This document shows positions 18,255 to 29,522 of a DNA stretch of 64,000 nt, piece after piece. Each line of letters starts with the position of its first letter. Position 1 is the first letter of the stretch. Below the pieces are notes generated by a model. That model saw nothing but the letters and a program-made list of their open reading frames with translations, had not been told where the DNA came from and did no database searches. Both the position numbers and the translations under genes were made by a program. Source of the DNA: Bacillus zhangzhouensis. Lineage in GTDB: Bacteria; Bacillota; Bacilli; Bacillales; Bacillaceae. The stretch is taken from positions 62,001 to 126,000 of the forward strand of contig NZ_JOTP01000008.1 in assembly GCF_000715205.1 (NCBI RefSeq). The letters are read 5' to 3'.

Positions 18255-20015
18255 TTAAAGGACGCTTGCACGGCCTTTGTAGATCGCTCCGCGTGCTGGA
18301 TCTACTGTAATCTCTTCGCCTTCTTTTAGAAGTGTTGTTGCGCTGTCAAGACCAACAATCACTGGAATGCCAAGGCTGAGTCCGACGACTGCTGCATGGC
18401 TTGTTAAACCGCCTTCTTCTGTGATAAGAGCAGATGCTTTCTCTAAAGCGCCCATCATATCACGGTCTGTGCAGTTCGCTACAAGAATTGCACCATCGTA
18501 CATTTTTTCGTCTGCTTCTTTTCCGCTTTGTGCAATGACAACCGGTCCAAATGCAGATTTACGGCCAATTCCTTGACCCTTCGCAATGATGTCACCGACA
18601 ACATATACTTTCATTAAGTTCGTTGTACCTGCTTCACCAACTGGCACACCTGCTGTAATCACAATCAAGTCGCCATGTCTTACATAGCCAGTTTCAATTG
18701 ACTTCTCTACTGCATTCTCAAGCATTTCATCTGTAGAGTTCGTATTTGATCCACTCTTAGCAAATACGCCGAATACAAGAGATAGCTTTCTAGCCACTGA
18801 TTCGTTTGCTGTTACCGCTACGATTGGTGCTTTTGGTCTATATTTTGAAATCATTCTCGCTGTATGACCACTTTCAGTAGGTGTCACAATCGCTGCCACA
18901 TCAAGCTTCATGGCTGTATGCGCAACAGATTGACCGATGGCATCTGTAATACTGACTTCTACTTCTTCGCTTCTGCGAGAAAGAATCGCTTTATAGTTTA
19001 GTGCTTCCTCTGAACGTGATGCAATGTTATGCATCGTTTGCACAGCTTCAACTGGGTATGTCCCTGCTGCTGTTTCGCCAGAAAGCATAATCGCATCTGT
19101 GCCGTCAAAAATAGCATTTGCCACGTCACTTGCTTCCGCACGAGTTGGACGCGGGTTACGCTGCATGCTGTCAAGCATTTGAGTAGCTGTGATGACTGGC
19201 TTGCCTAAACGGTTACATTTTTTGATCAGCATTTTTTGAACAAGCGGTACTTCTTCTGCTGGGATCTCTACACCAAGGTCTCCACGTGCAACCATCAGAC
19301 CGTCTGATACCTCAAGGATCTCATCGATGTTATCAACGCCCTCTTGGTTTTCAATCTTAGGAATGATTTGAATGTCAGCCGCATTATTTTTCTCAAGAAG
19401 CTCACGAATTTCAAGAACATCAGAAGCTCGTCTTACAAAAGAAGCTGCGATGAAATCGACGCCTTGTTCAATTCCGAACAGAATATCATTGGCATCTTTT
19501 TCTGTAATACCTGGCAGGTTTACACTCACACCTGGTACGTTTACGCCTTTTTTGTTTTTGAGCGTGCCAGTATTCATAACTTTCGTGACGATTTCTTTGC
19601 GGTCCTTGTTGAGTTCTTTGACCTCTAAACCAATGAGACCATCATCTAATAGAATGGTTGAGCCCACTTCTATATCATGAATTAAATCTTCGTATGTCAC
19701 ACTAATTCTTTCCGTATTCCCTACAATGTCTTCCATACTCACGATGAGATCAGAACCAGCTACTAGCTCAATCGAGCCGTTTTCAACTGTACGTGTACGG
19801 ATCTCTGGACCTTTTGTATCAAGAAGGATCGCAATGTCCTTGCCTAAAGTTTTACCTGCTTTACGAATGTTTTCGATGCGTGCACCATGCTCTTCAAAAT
19901 CTCCATGAGAGAAGTTAAGTCTGGCTACATTCATTCCTGCTTCAATCAATTCAGTCAGCGTTTCAATGCTTTCACTTGCTGGACCGATTGTACAAACGAT
20001 TTTTGTCTTTCTCAT
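18255..20015 (-). CDS. pyk: Pyruvate kinase
   Basis: A 586-residue pyruvate kinase, the long Bacillus form with an extra C-terminal domain. The TIM barrel has [20 protein letters not shown], the catalytic signature [18 protein letters not shown] and [12 protein letters not shown]; the allosteric domain spans about 350-470. Residues about 480-586 form the PEP-utiliser-like swivelling domain with [24 protein letters not shown], which resembles the phosphohistidine domain of PPDK although it is not known to be phosphorylated. It converts PEP and ADP to pyruvate and ATP. It follows pfkA by 27 bases in the glycolytic pfkA-pyk operon. Confidence 0.97.
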   Translation of the reverse strand: MRKTKIVCTIGPASESIETLTELIEAGMNVARLNFSHGDFEEHGARIENIRKAGKTLGKDIAILLDTKGPEIRTRTVENGSIELVAGSDLIVSMEDIVGNTERISVTYEDLIHDIEVGSTILLDDGLIGLEVKELNKDRKEIVTKVMNTGTLKNKKGVNVPGVSVNLPGITEKDANDILFGIEQGVDFIAASFVRRASDVLEIRELLEKNNAADIQIIPKIENQEGVDNIDEILEVSDGLMVARGDLGVEIPAEEVPLVQKMLIKKCNRLGKPVITATQMLDSMQRNPRPTRAEASDVANAIFDGTDAIMLSGETAAGTYPVEAVQTMHNIASRSEEALNYKAILSRRSEEVEVSITDAIGQSVAHTAMKLDVAAIVTPTESGHTARMISKYRPKAPIVAVTANESVARKLSLVFGVFAKSGSNTNSTDEMLENAVEKSIETGYVRHGDLIVITAGVPVGEAGTTNLMKVYVVGDIIAKGQGIGRKSAFGPVVIAQSGKEADEKMYDGAILVANCTDRDMMGALEKASALITEEGGLTSHAAVVGLSLGIPVIVGLDSATTLLKEGEEITVDPARGAIYKGRASVL

Positions 20016-20042
20016 TACTGTTCCTCCTAAGGTCTTCTCGTT

Positions 20043-21304
<1,262 letters not shown>

Positions 21305-21345
21305 GAAAAAAATAAACGCCAGCCAAAAAGGCTGTACGTTTATTT
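21305..21345 (-). terminator. Terminator of accD-accA
   Basis: Stem AAATAAACG (21310-21318) pairs with CGTTTATTT (21337-21345), with inner CAGCC/GGCTG pairing, followed by a T run on the minus strand. Confidence 0.85.
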
Positions 21346-22321
21346 AGTTTACCCCAATATATTGATTTTCAATCGACACTTTGCCAATTGCTTTGTATTT
21401 TTGATATCTTTGTTCGACTAATTCTTCTGGCGATAATTTGAGCAAAGATGTAAGTGACTGTTTTAATGTTTGATCCATGTAGGCTGCTTGTTGTTTCACG
21501 TCTCGATGTGCTCCACCTTGCACTTCTTTAATAACATCATCTATAATATCTAATTCTTTTAGGTCTGGAGCGGTAATTTTCATTGTTTCTGCAGCCTTTT
21601 TAGCAAGTGATGAGTCCTTCCAGAGCAGTGCTGCTGCACCTTCAGGTGAAATCACTGAATACGTTGAGTTCTCTAGCATGAATAGGTGGTTTCCTACGCC
21701 TAAGCCTAGTGCTCCGCCACTTCCGCCTTCTCCAATGACAATGCAGACAACCGGTACACGAAGTCCTGCCATTTCGAATAGGTTTTTCGCAATTGCTTCA
21801 CTTTGCCCGCGTTCTTCAGCTGCTTTACCAGGATAAGCTCCTTTTGTATCAATAAAGCAAATGATGGGGCGATTAAATTTATCTGCTTGTTTCATCAAGC
21901 GCAGCGCTTTACGGTAACCTTCTGGATGAGGCATTCCGAAATTACGGCGCAAGTTTTCTTTTGTGTCTTTTCCGCGCTGATGTCCAATGACTGTGACAGG
22001 AAGCCCTTTAAACGTGGCGATTCCTCCAACAATGGCTTCATCATCGCCATAGAAACGATCACCATGACATTCAAAAAAGTTGTCAAACAGCTCTTGAATG
22101 TAATCGAGAGTTGTTGGACGCATCGCATGACGAGCAATTTGCACTCTGTCCCACGGCTTTAAATTTGTATAAATGTCTGCTTCAAGCTTACTCAGACGTG
22201 TTTCAAGACGCTCAATTTCCGCACTTAAATCCATCTCTGAGTTTTGTGTGAACTTTTTCAATTCATCAATTTTCGCTCTAAGTTCGATGACAGGTTTTTC
22301 AAATTCTAGTTCTCCAGCCAC
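21344..22321 (-). CDS. accA: Acetyl-CoA carboxylase carboxyltransferase subunit alpha
   Basis: A 325-residue crotonase-fold subunit that, with AccD, transfers carboxyl from biotin on AccB to acetyl-CoA, the first step of fatty acid synthesis. Family stretches include [19 protein letters not shown], the CoA-binding region [41 protein letters not shown], and oxyanion-hole glycines in [16 protein letters not shown] and [15 protein letters not shown]. The start is a GTG at 22321 following GGAGG and lying inside the end of accD (16-base overlap), giving coupled, equimolar translation. Confidence 0.97.
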   Translation of the reverse strand: MAGELEFEKPVIELRAKIDELKKFTQNSEMDLSAEIERLETRLSKLEADIYTNLKPWDRVQIARHAMRPTTLDYIQELFDNFFECHGDRFYGDDEAIVGGIATFKGLPVTVIGHQRGKDTKENLRRNFGMPHPEGYRKALRLMKQADKFNRPIICFIDTKGAYPGKAAEERGQSEAIAKNLFEMAGLRVPVVCIVIGEGGSGGALGLGVGNHLFMLENSTYSVISPEGAAALLWKDSSLAKKAAETMKITAPDLKELDIIDDVIKEVQGGAHRDVKQQAAYMDQTLKQSLTSLLKLSPEELVEQRYQKYKAIGKVSIENQYIGVN

Positions 22322-23181
22322 TCTCGTTCACCTCCTGTGCTGTGTAATGCTAAGATTTGACCCAGTTTTTCTTTCATCTCTGCACGGTGAATGACAGCAT
22401 CCAATTGACCATGCTTCATTAAAAATTCAGCCGTTTGGAAGTCCTCTGGCAAGTCTTCACGAATGGTTTGTTCAATGATTCTGCGGCCTGCAAAACCAAT
22501 TAATGCACCTGGTTCTGCAAAGTTGTAATCACCGAGAGACGCAAAACTAGCTGATACACCGCCAGTTGTCGGATTGGTCATCACAGAGATAATCAAACCT
22601 TGGTCCTCACTGAACATCTTTAATGCTGCACTTGTTTTTGCCATCTGCATGAGACTGAGAATTCCCTCTTGCATTCTCGCTCCGCCAGATGCAGTAAAGA
22701 TAATAAATGGTACCTTGTCCGCTTTTGCTTTCTCGATAGCCAGTGTAATTTTTTCACCAACGACCGTTCCCATGCTGCCCATACGGAACGTGGCATCCAT
22801 GACAGCAATCACAGCACTTTGGCCTTCAATTTCACCTTTACCTGTGACAATGGCTTCATTCAAAGATGTTTTTTCTCTGTCTTTCTCAAGCTTTTCTTCG
22901 TAGCCTGGGAAACCGAGCGGGTTTGTAGAAATGAGATGCCCGTTAAATTCTTCAAATGTTCCTTCGTCTACAAGGCTTTTAATACGCTGTTTTGCATTCA
23001 TTTGCAAATGTCTGCCACAATTCATACAAACACGTAAGTTTTTATCTAGTTCTTTGGTGAGCATTATTTTTTTACATTGCGGACATTTGGTCATGATGCC
23101 TTCAGGCACATCTTGACTTGCCTGTTCAGAGGGTACAGATGCATATTTTTTCTTTTTACTGAAAATGTTCTTGATTGACAA
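22306..23181 (-). CDS. accD: Acetyl-CoA carboxylase carboxyltransferase subunit beta
   Basis: A 291-residue subunit with an N-terminal four-Cys zinc ribbon ([28 protein letters not shown]) and a crotonase-like domain with [34 protein letters not shown] and [16 protein letters not shown]. The start is a TTG at 23181, 7 bases after GGGAGG, giving [21 protein letters not shown]; this aligns with B. subtilis [19 protein letters not shown], whereas the upstream ATG would add 22 residues. First gene of accD-accA. Confidence 0.95.
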   Translation of the reverse strand: MSIKNIFSKKKKYASVPSEQASQDVPEGIMTKCPQCKKIMLTKELDKNLRVCMNCGRHLQMNAKQRIKSLVDEGTFEEFNGHLISTNPLGFPGYEEKLEKDREKTSLNEAIVTGKGEIEGQSAVIAVMDATFRMGSMGTVVGEKITLAIEKAKADKVPFIIFTASGGARMQEGILSLMQMAKTSAALKMFSEDQGLIISVMTNPTTGGVSASFASLGDYNFAEPGALIGFAGRRIIEQTIREDLPEDFQTAEFLMKHGQLDAVIHRAEMKEKLGQILALHSTGGEREWLEN

Positions 23182-23434
23182 ATGACTACCTCCCTTTTTG
23201 AAGGGTTTTTTCTTTACACGCACATCCACTATTATAGGACATGTCATAACTGTACCGAAACTATTGTACTTTTTTTGTCAAACGCTGTCATCCTTCATTC
23301 CATTTTTTCAGTGGGGAATTGATGAGAAATGAGTATGTGTTTGGGGCGCTGAGCAGTTGATATATTTGAATTGTGAACGTCTACAAAAAAAATCTCATTC
23401 CAGATGAAAAAATTTTCGCGTCAGAGAGAAAATG
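23182..23434. other. Intergenic region upstream of accD
   Basis: A minus-strand -10 TATAAT (23236-23231) lies about 50 bases before the accD start; the -35 is weak. No FapR-type operator was recognised. Nothing else is supported between this and the hairpin downstream of ytsJ. Confidence 0.45.
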
Positions 23435-23472
23435 GTGCACGCCTTTCCTCCAATTTCAGAAAGAACGTGCAC
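23435..23472 (-). terminator. Hairpin downstream of ytsJ
   Basis: GTGCACG (23435-23441) pairs with CGTGCAC (23466-23472), with further CTTTC/GAAAG pairing inside. A weak T-rich tail (CATTTTCTC) follows on the minus strand; a second T run lies near 23384-23391. Confidence 0.6.
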
Positions 23473-23485
23473 ACTTTTCAGTTGA

Positions 23486-24718
23486 TTATTCGCCGATAAT
23501 CGTTAATTTTCTTGTTTTTTCTGCAACAGTTTCTGGGTCGACTTTGATTCTTGCAACACCGGTTTCCATTGCTGCTTTTGCCACCGCTTTTGCTACTGCT
23601 GGTGCTACGCGTGCATCAAATGGTGCAGGAATAACGTATTCAGCTGTCAATTCTTCATCTGAAACAAGAGAAGCAATGGCTTCAACAGCTGCAATTTTCA
23701 TTTCTTCGTTAATGTGTGTTGCGCGCACATCTAGTGCTCCGCGGAAGATGCCCGGGAATGCAAGTACGTTGTTTACTTGGTTTGGGAAGTCAGAACGGCC
23801 AGTTCCTACAACACTTGCACCTGCTGCATGTGCATCTTCTGGCATGATCTCTGGATTTGGATTAGCCATTGCGAAGATCACAGGATCTTTTGCCATTTTT
23901 CCAACCATTTCTTTTGTTAAAGCACCTGCTGCTGATACCCCGATGAAGACATCTGCGCCTTCAATCACTTCTTCTAAAGAACCTTCTTTACGGTCTTGGT
24001 TCGTGAATTTAGCTACTTCGTTTTTCACTGAATTCATACCGTTTGGACGGCCTTCGTAAATAGCGCCTTTTGTATCACACATAATGATATCACGTACACC
24101 GAAATGATAGAGAAGTTTGATAATCGCAATTCCCGCTGCGCCAGCGCCGTTTGCAACAACTTTGATTGAAGACATTGATTTTCCAGACAGTTTAAGGGCA
24201 TTGACAAGTCCTGCTACTGTTACAATCGCTGTTCCATGTTGATCATCGTGGAAAACTGGAATGTTTGTCTCTTTTTTCAAACGCTCTTCAATGATGAAGC
24301 AGTTAGGAGCTGCAATATCTTCCAGGTTGACACCGCCAAAAGTCGGCTCTAGAAGCTTCACTGTTTCAACGATTTTGTCTACATCGTTTGTCGCAAGTGC
24401 GATTGGGAAAGCATCTACGCCTGCAAAGCTTTTGAATAATACAGCTTTACCTTCCATGACTGGAAGAGATGCTTCCGCACCGATATTTCCAAGCCCTAAA
24501 ACAGCGCTTCCGTCTGTGACAACAGCGACCATATTGCCTTTCATTGTATAATCATACACTTTGCTTGTGTCGTCATAAATCTCTTTACATGGTTCTGCAA
24601 CACCAGGTGAGTAAGCCAAGCTTAAGTCTTTCGCATTTTTCACTTGTACTTTTGATTTTGATTCGAGTTTGCCTTGATTCTCTTTGTGCATATGTAATGC
24701 TTCTTCTCTTAATGACAT
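23486..24718 (-). CDS. ytsJ: NADP-dependent malic enzyme YtsJ
   Basis: A 410-residue malic enzyme of the short bacterial type, oxidatively decarboxylating malate to pyruvate. The tyrosine/lysine catalytic region (SLAYSPGVAEPCKEIYDD), metal-binding LEDIAAPNCF and HDDQHGTAIVTVAGL, and the NAD(P) domain VVANGAGAAGIAIIKLL are seen. In B. subtilis YtsJ is the major malic enzyme, NADP-dependent and important on malate; that assignment is by closeness to YtsJ rather than by residues visible here. It is read in the same direction as accDA downstream and dnaE upstream. Ribosome site GAAGGAGTG precedes the ATG. Confidence 0.94.
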   Translation of the reverse strand: MSLREEALHMHKENQGKLESKSKVQVKNAKDLSLAYSPGVAEPCKEIYDDTSKVYDYTMKGNMVAVVTDGSAVLGLGNIGAEASLPVMEGKAVLFKSFAGVDAFPIALATNDVDKIVETVKLLEPTFGGVNLEDIAAPNCFIIEERLKKETNIPVFHDDQHGTAIVTVAGLVNALKLSGKSMSSIKVVANGAGAAGIAIIKLLYHFGVRDIIMCDTKGAIYEGRPNGMNSVKNEVAKFTNQDRKEGSLEEVIEGADVFIGVSAAGALTKEMVGKMAKDPVIFAMANPNPEIMPEDAHAAGASVVGTGRSDFPNQVNNVLAFPGIFRGALDVRATHINEEMKIAAVEAIASLVSDEELTAEYVIPAPFDARVAPAVAKAVAKAAMETGVARIKVDPETVAEKTRKLTIIGE

Positions 24719-24859
24719 GTGATGAACACTCCTTCAAGTGGAAAATGATTTAATGAATTGCTAAGTTGATAAGCACATACTGGCAGTTTTAAATACACAG
24801 AATCTTTAAAATGATAACACAATAGATGATTTTGTAAAACACATTCAAGCGATTTGTCA

Positions 24860-27800
24860 TCATTTAATCACAACGTTTTGTTCACCGAGCAGCTCTTTTA
24901 ACTGGAAGATCACGGCATGATCTGCATGAACTTTGTATGCATCTGGAAGTCTCATCGTCTTCTTTTGCTTTTCATAATACAAGTAGACATCTGCTTCTCC
25001 GCTGTGCAAAGAGATCACTCGTTTTACTTGCTCAAGCAGCTCCTGCGTATGGTTTTCTTCTTTCACCCGAATGTAGACAGACTCTTTTCTTTTCGTGCCC
25101 ATCTCTTCAAGTAGAACTGCTTCTTGCACGATGATTTGACTGCTGTCATTTCTGACATCTATTCTGCCTTCAACATAAAGCATGGCGCCCTCCTCAAGTA
25201 AGGGGGACAGCTTTCTAAATTGCTCTGGAAAGACGACACCTTCCATTTCTCCCGTTTCATCCCCAAATGTAACAAATGCCATCGATTGTCCATTTTTTGT
25301 CCGAATCGATTTCACTTTTGTCAAAAGGCCACCCATTGAGATCTTTCGCTTTATATAGGAAGATAGTCTGATGATTTCCACTGCATCATTCTCTCTTAAG
25401 CGATCTCGATACGCTTGTACTGGGTGATTTGATAAATATAACCCAAGTGCCTCTTTTTCAAATTGCAAAAGGTCGACAAGCGGCATTTCGTCTATCTCAG
25501 CATATTTTGGCTTAATGGAGAAGGTTGTATCCCCAAGAAAGTCTAGCTGATCCTCAGGCGTTAAAAATGACACGTGGTCTAACGCAATATCTATAGATGC
25601 TAAAAGCGAAGCACGATTTGGATAAAACTCATCCATCGCCCCTGAGAAAATGAGCGCTTCAATCGTTTTTCGGTTTACACTCTTTGGTGATACCCTTGCG
25701 CAAAAATCAAATAAATCTTCAAACGGCTTTTCCTGTCTTGCTCTGTATATATCCTTTACAGCTGACACTCCGACATTTTTGATCGCTCTTAAGCTGTAGC
25801 GGATCTCCCCTTTTTCAACCGTAAATGGAAATTCACTCTTATTAATAGAAGGCTTCAACACAGAGATCCCTTTTTCCTTTGCCTCATAGAAATATTGAGC
25901 GACTTTGTCTTCATTTCCAATCACACTAGTTAAAAGTCCGCACATAAAATATAACGGATAATGCGCTTTTAAATAAGCAAGCTGAAAGCCGATCATGCTA
26001 TATGCAACAGCATGGCTTCTATTAAAACCATAGTTTGCAAATTTGACGATTAAGTCATAAACGTCATTTGCAATGTTAACAGGATACTCCTTTTTTAGGC
26101 ATCCTTCAACAAAATGGCTTCGCTGCTCATCAAGGACCTTTTTATCCTTCTTTGAAACGGCCCTTCTTAATAGATCAGCCTCTCCTAGCTGAAAGCCTGC
26201 CATCTTCGCTGCAATCAGCATGATTTGTTCTTGGTACACGATGACCCCGTATGTGTCCTTTAAAATGTCATACAAATCTGGATGCGGGTAAGAGACCTTG
26301 ACCCTGCCGTGCTTTCGGTCGATAAAGAGCGGGATATTCTCCATTGGACCTGGCCGGTAAAGGGCATTGACTGCCACGATGTCTTCTAGACTAGAAGGTT
26401 TCAGCCGTCTTAGCACCTGGCGCATCCCCTGTGATTCCAGCTGGAAAATCCCTGTTGTATCTCCCGCTGATAACAATTCAAACGTTTTTGGGTCTTGATA
26501 CGAAATGTCACTAAAGTTAATGTGGACGTTTTCCTGTCTTTCAATCTGGTTTTTAATGGATTCGATTAACGTTAAGTTTCTTAATCCTAAGAAATCCATC
26601 TTTAAAAGTCCGAGATCTTCTAAATAATTCATGGCATACTGCGTTAAATACACACCATCATGGCCGTCTTGGATCGGAACGACCTGCGTCAGCGGCTCTT
26701 CGCTTAACACAACGCCGGCTGCATGTGTCGACGTGTGTCTTGGCAAGCCTTCTACCTTTAAAGCTGTTTGGAAGACCGTTCGAAGCTCTTCAGATTGCTG
26801 GAGAAGCGTTTTTAATTCAGGAGATGCGGCCACCGCTTCTTTCAGCGTCGTCCCTGGCTTTGATGGGACGAGCTTTGCAAGACGGTCCGCTGCCTTTGAG
26901 TCAATCCCCATCACACGTCCGACATCCCTTAAGGCAGCCTTTGCGGCAAGTGTGCCAAACGTGACAATTTGAGCCACATGCATATCCCCGTATTTGTCTT
27001 TTACATAAGAAATCATTTCATCTCTTCTCGTGTCAGGAAAATCAATATCAATATCCGGCATGCTAATACGCTCAGGATTTAAAAAACGCTCAAATAAAAG
27101 CCCGTGACGAATCGGATCGACATCTGTAATAAACAGAACATAGGCAACAAGTGAGCCTGCTGCTGATCCCCGTCCTGGACCTGTGACAATGCCGTTGTCA
27201 TGCGCATACTTCATAAAATCCCATACAATAAGAAAATAGTCACTGAAATTCATTTTTTGGATAATGCTTAGCTCATACTCAAGCCTTTTGGCATATGTTT
27301 CATTTGAAGCGATCTTTCTTTGTTTCATGCCTTCCGCGCACACTCTGCGTAAAAACTGATCGGCTGTTGATTGATCAGGAGTTGGATAGGATGGCAATTT
27401 TGTCTGTCCAAGATTTAAATCTACTTCACAGCGGTCTGCGATCTCAACTGTTCTTGTCAGCAGTTCAGGATCATCCCCATACCAATTCATCATTTCTTCG
27501 ATGGATCTGAAATGCTTTTCTCCTCGGTCTTCCTCTATATCTGAAAGCTGCTGTCCCGCCTTTATGGCCTTTAAACATGTATACGCCGTTTTGTCCTCTC
27601 GGTTGATGTAATGAACATCCCCCGTTGCGACAAGTGGAATATCCGCACTTTTTGAGACGTCCCGCAGCTTTCCGGCAAGCGACTCGTCTTGCTGGAATGG
27701 CTGAACCGCAATGTACACATGTCCCTCGCCAAAAATACGTTTCAAATGGCTTGCCGCATTGCGCGCTTCTTCTAACTGATCATGCTTCAGCAGCGTTTCA

Positions 27801-28195
27801 ATATAGCCAGATGTGCCTGGCGTTATGGCAATAAGCCCATGATGATAACTTTTCAGCCATTTTTCTTTCAGGCCAGCTTTTGATTTTGATTTCAGCACAC
27901 TGCTAATTTTGATCAGATTTTGATAGCCTTCATTGTTTTTTGCAAGGAGTACCAAGGGATAAGCCTCTGTCTCTTGTTCATCTATGAAGACAGAAGCTGT
28001 TAAACCGATGACCGGCTTGATGCCATGTTTTTTACATTCCTTATAAAATTCAACCGTTCCATACATCACATGGTCATCGGTCAGAGCGAGCGCTTTGTAG
28101 CCAAGTTCTTTTGCTTTCAGCACGAGCTCCCTTACTTTAGCTGCACTGCTTAACAAGCTGTATCCACTGTGGACCTGAAGATGAACATAAGACAT
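24860..28195 (-). CDS. dnaE: DNA polymerase III alpha subunit DnaE (lagging-strand initiator polymerase)
   Basis: A 1111-residue C-family polymerase. The PHP domain is N-terminal (MSYVHLQVHSGYSLL, LTDDHVMYGTVEFY), the palm has PGRGSAAGSLVAYVL and the catalytic acidic cluster PDIDIDFPDTRRDEM, then fingers (YRPGPMENIPLFIDRKHG, YGVIVYQEQIM), helix-hairpin-helix, and an OB fold near 960-1060 (GGLLTKVKSIRTKNGQSMAFVTFGDETGEMEGVVFP). It lacks the PolC exonuclease insert. In Bacillus DnaE extends primers on both strands before handing to PolC. The start at 28195 matches B. subtilis MSFVHLQVHS; the upstream ATG adds 10 unmatched residues. Confidence 0.96.
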   Translation of the reverse strand: MSYVHLQVHSGYSLLSSAAKVRELVLKAKELGYKALALTDDHVMYGTVEFYKECKKHGIKPVIGLTASVFIDEQETEAYPLVLLAKNNEGYQNLIKISSVLKSKSKAGLKEKWLKSYHHGLIAITPGTSGYIETLLKHDQLEEARNAASHLKRIFGEGHVYIAVQPFQQDESLAGKLRDVSKSADIPLVATGDVHYINREDKTAYTCLKAIKAGQQLSDIEEDRGEKHFRSIEEMMNWYGDDPELLTRTVEIADRCEVDLNLGQTKLPSYPTPDQSTADQFLRRVCAEGMKQRKIASNETYAKRLEYELSIIQKMNFSDYFLIVWDFMKYAHDNGIVTGPGRGSAAGSLVAYVLFITDVDPIRHGLLFERFLNPERISMPDIDIDFPDTRRDEMISYVKDKYGDMHVAQIVTFGTLAAKAALRDVGRVMGIDSKAADRLAKLVPSKPGTTLKEAVAASPELKTLLQQSEELRTVFQTALKVEGLPRHTSTHAAGVVLSEEPLTQVVPIQDGHDGVYLTQYAMNYLEDLGLLKMDFLGLRNLTLIESIKNQIERQENVHINFSDISYQDPKTFELLSAGDTTGIFQLESQGMRQVLRRLKPSSLEDIVAVNALYRPGPMENIPLFIDRKHGRVKVSYPHPDLYDILKDTYGVIVYQEQIMLIAAKMAGFQLGEADLLRRAVSKKDKKVLDEQRSHFVEGCLKKEYPVNIANDVYDLIVKFANYGFNRSHAVAYSMIGFQLAYLKAHYPLYFMCGLLTSVIGNEDKVAQYFYEAKEKGISVLKPSINKSEFPFTVEKGEIRYSLRAIKNVGVSAVKDIYRARQEKPFEDLFDFCARVSPKSVNRKTIEALIFSGAMDEFYPNRASLLASIDIALDHVSFLTPEDQLDFLGDTTFSIKPKYAEIDEMPLVDLLQFEKEALGLYLSNHPVQAYRDRLRENDAVEIIRLSSYIKRKISMGGLLTKVKSIRTKNGQSMAFVTFGDETGEMEGVVFPEQFRKLSPLLEEGAMLYVEGRIDVRNDSSQIIVQEAVLLEEMGTKRKESVYIRVKEENHTQELLEQVKRVISLHSGEADVYLYYEKQKKTMRLPDAYKVHADHAVIFQLKELLGEQNVVIK

Positions 28196-28282
28196 GCTTA
28201 ATCCACTCCTTTCGTCTAAAGTCATTCTTTCATTATAAAACGCGATGCGATGAGAAACAAATGTTCTTTCTTTTCCATCCGT

Positions 28283-28311
28283 TCATACTTGTCCAGAGCA
28301 CACCATATATT
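28283..28311 (+). promoter_or_regulatory. Sigma-E promoter of ytrH-ytrI
   Basis: TCATACT (28283-28289) then 14 bases then CATATATT (28304-28311) matches the mother-cell sigma-E consensus kmATATT-N14-CATACAhT at 6 of 7 and 7 of 8 positions with exact spacing, about 10-15 bases upstream of the ytrH ribosome site. Confidence 0.7.
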
Positions 28312-28332
28312 GAATAGAGTGAGGTGGAAAAA

Positions 28333-28674
28333 ATGGATGTGAAGGAAGCCTTTATTCCGAACTTTATTAGCTGTTACTTTATCGCACTTGGGGTGATTTT
28401 AGGTGGTGCCATTATAGGCGGTGTAGGTGCGTATTTATCTGGTCAGCCGCCTCTATCAATTATTTCAAGTCTTGCCAACCGTTTAAAAATTTGGGCGCTT
28501 GTCGCCGCAATCGGTGGAACATTTGATGCGGTCTATAGCTTTGAAAGAGGCATTTTCGAAGGAAACACGCGTGATATTTTCAAACAAATCTTATTAATTA
28601 TCTCTGCCATGGGCGGTGCACAAACGGGATATCTCATTATTACGTGGCTCACTCAGGAGCATGTGTCATCATGA
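28333..28674 (+). CDS. ytrH: Sporulation membrane protein YtrH
   Basis: A 113-residue membrane protein with three predicted helices (about 14-33, 50-70, 87-106) including CYFIALGVILGGAIIGGVGAYLSG. In B. subtilis YtrH and YtrI are mother-cell proteins needed for efficient sporulation. The ATG at 28333 is 6 bases after GAGGTG; the GTG inside that ribosome site is not a plausible start. Its stop overlaps the start of ytrI (ATGA). A sigma-E promoter is visible upstream, consistent with mother-cell expression. Confidence 0.9.
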   Translation: MDVKEAFIPNFISCYFIALGVILGGAIIGGVGAYLSGQPPLSIISSLANRLKIWALVAAIGGTFDAVYSFERGIFEGNTRDIFKQILLIISAMGGAQTGYLIITWLTQEHVSS

Positions 28675-29174
28675 GAGTGCCGGAGCTGTATAAACGCCCA
28701 GGCTGGCAGCGTTTTTTTGCTGGAATGATGTTCGGCGCGATTATCAGCTGGCTGATTTTCCTCTTTACATATGGAACCTTTCAGGAAAAGCAGGTGACGC
28801 TGCTCAGAAGCCAGCAACACCATATGGACAGTCTGAAAGAACAAATCACACTCTATCGGGAAGATTTGCATAAGTTAAATGAGGATAATAAGCAGCGGCT
28901 GCTGATCCAAAGCATAGATGTTCATCTCGTGAATCGTGAGCAATATAAAATCCCAGAGCCGGATACGCTAAAGTTTGAAGATCAGGTCAAAGAGGACATT
29001 TCAGAAGTCATCACAAAGGATATTGAAAGTGTCTATAAAACAAAGGAATTATTAAAACGAACGGTGGAAAATAAAGAATATATGATTCGGGAAAAGGCAT
29101 ACCGCGCCAAAGTGACAGAGCTGACGATTTATACGAAACTTTCACTTGAAGTGCGTATTTCATTTGCTGAATAA
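28671..29174 (+). CDS. ytrI: Sporulation membrane protein YtrI
   Basis: A 167-residue protein with one N-terminal membrane helix (about 16-38: FFAGMMFGAIISWLIFLFTYG) and a long helical, probably coiled-coil, extracytoplasmic part (QVTLLRSQQHHMDSLKEQITLYREDLHKLNEDNK). The start at 28671 gives MRVPELYKRPGWQRFF, matching B. subtilis YtrI, and overlaps the ytrH stop by 4 bases; CAGGAG lies upstream inside ytrH. It probably acts with YtrH in the outer forespore membrane. Confidence 0.9.
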   Translation: MRVPELYKRPGWQRFFAGMMFGAIISWLIFLFTYGTFQEKQVTLLRSQQHHMDSLKEQITLYREDLHKLNEDNKQRLLIQSIDVHLVNREQYKIPEPDTLKFEDQVKEDISEVITKDIESVYKTKELLKRTVENKEYMIREKAYRAKVTELTIYTKLSLEVRISFAE

Positions 29175-29283
29175 ATGATCATGTGGAATTTTTATGAATT
29201 TCTGCCCTCAATGATCGCTTTTTACTCTTCATTTTTATACACTAAAAGAAGAACGATATCCTAAATAGAAAGAGGTGAGGACA

Positions 29284-29469
29284 ATGGAGGTTTATAGCTA
29301 TCGTCAAATGGCACGAGACAAAGCAAGCCGGATCAAAGACGGCATGTGTGCTTATGCTGAGACAGAAATGATGGCTCATTTAATTAAAAAAGAATTAAAA
29401 CATCAAAATCTCCAAGCCTATGAAGATTCAACGGACATCGGCTGCTGGTTTATCCCTGTATCTAAGTAA
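29284..29469 (+). CDS. ytzJ: Small conserved protein YtzJ
   Basis: A 61-residue soluble protein beginning MEVYSYRQMARDKASRIKDG, with no recognised domain or membrane segment. The ATG at 29284 follows AGAGGTGAGGACA; the GTG 9 bases upstream is inside the ribosome site. Position after ytrI and convergent with nrnA matches the B. subtilis gene ytzJ, of unknown function. A separate promoter is likely in the 109-base gap after ytrI. Confidence 0.75.
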   Translation: MEVYSYRQMARDKASRIKDGMCAYAETEMMAHLIKKELKHQNLQAYEDSTDIGCWFIPVSK

Positions 29470-29486
29470 CCCTTTTCTCCAACATC

Positions 29487-29522
29487 AAAAAAGAGAGAGG
29501 GAACTTGAAGCCTCCCTCTCTC
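29487..29522 (-). terminator. Terminator of nrnA
   Basis: Stem GAGAGAGGGA (29493-29502) pairs with TCCCTCTCTC (29513-29522), followed on the minus strand by six Ts. It overlaps the nrnA stop and lies between convergent genes. Confidence 0.85.

Noticed and set aside
23373-24059. 228-codon plus-strand frame opposite ytsJ
   Set aside because: It lies antisense to the clear malic enzyme gene, has no ribosome site and its Ala/Ser-rich translation is a shadow of the real codons.
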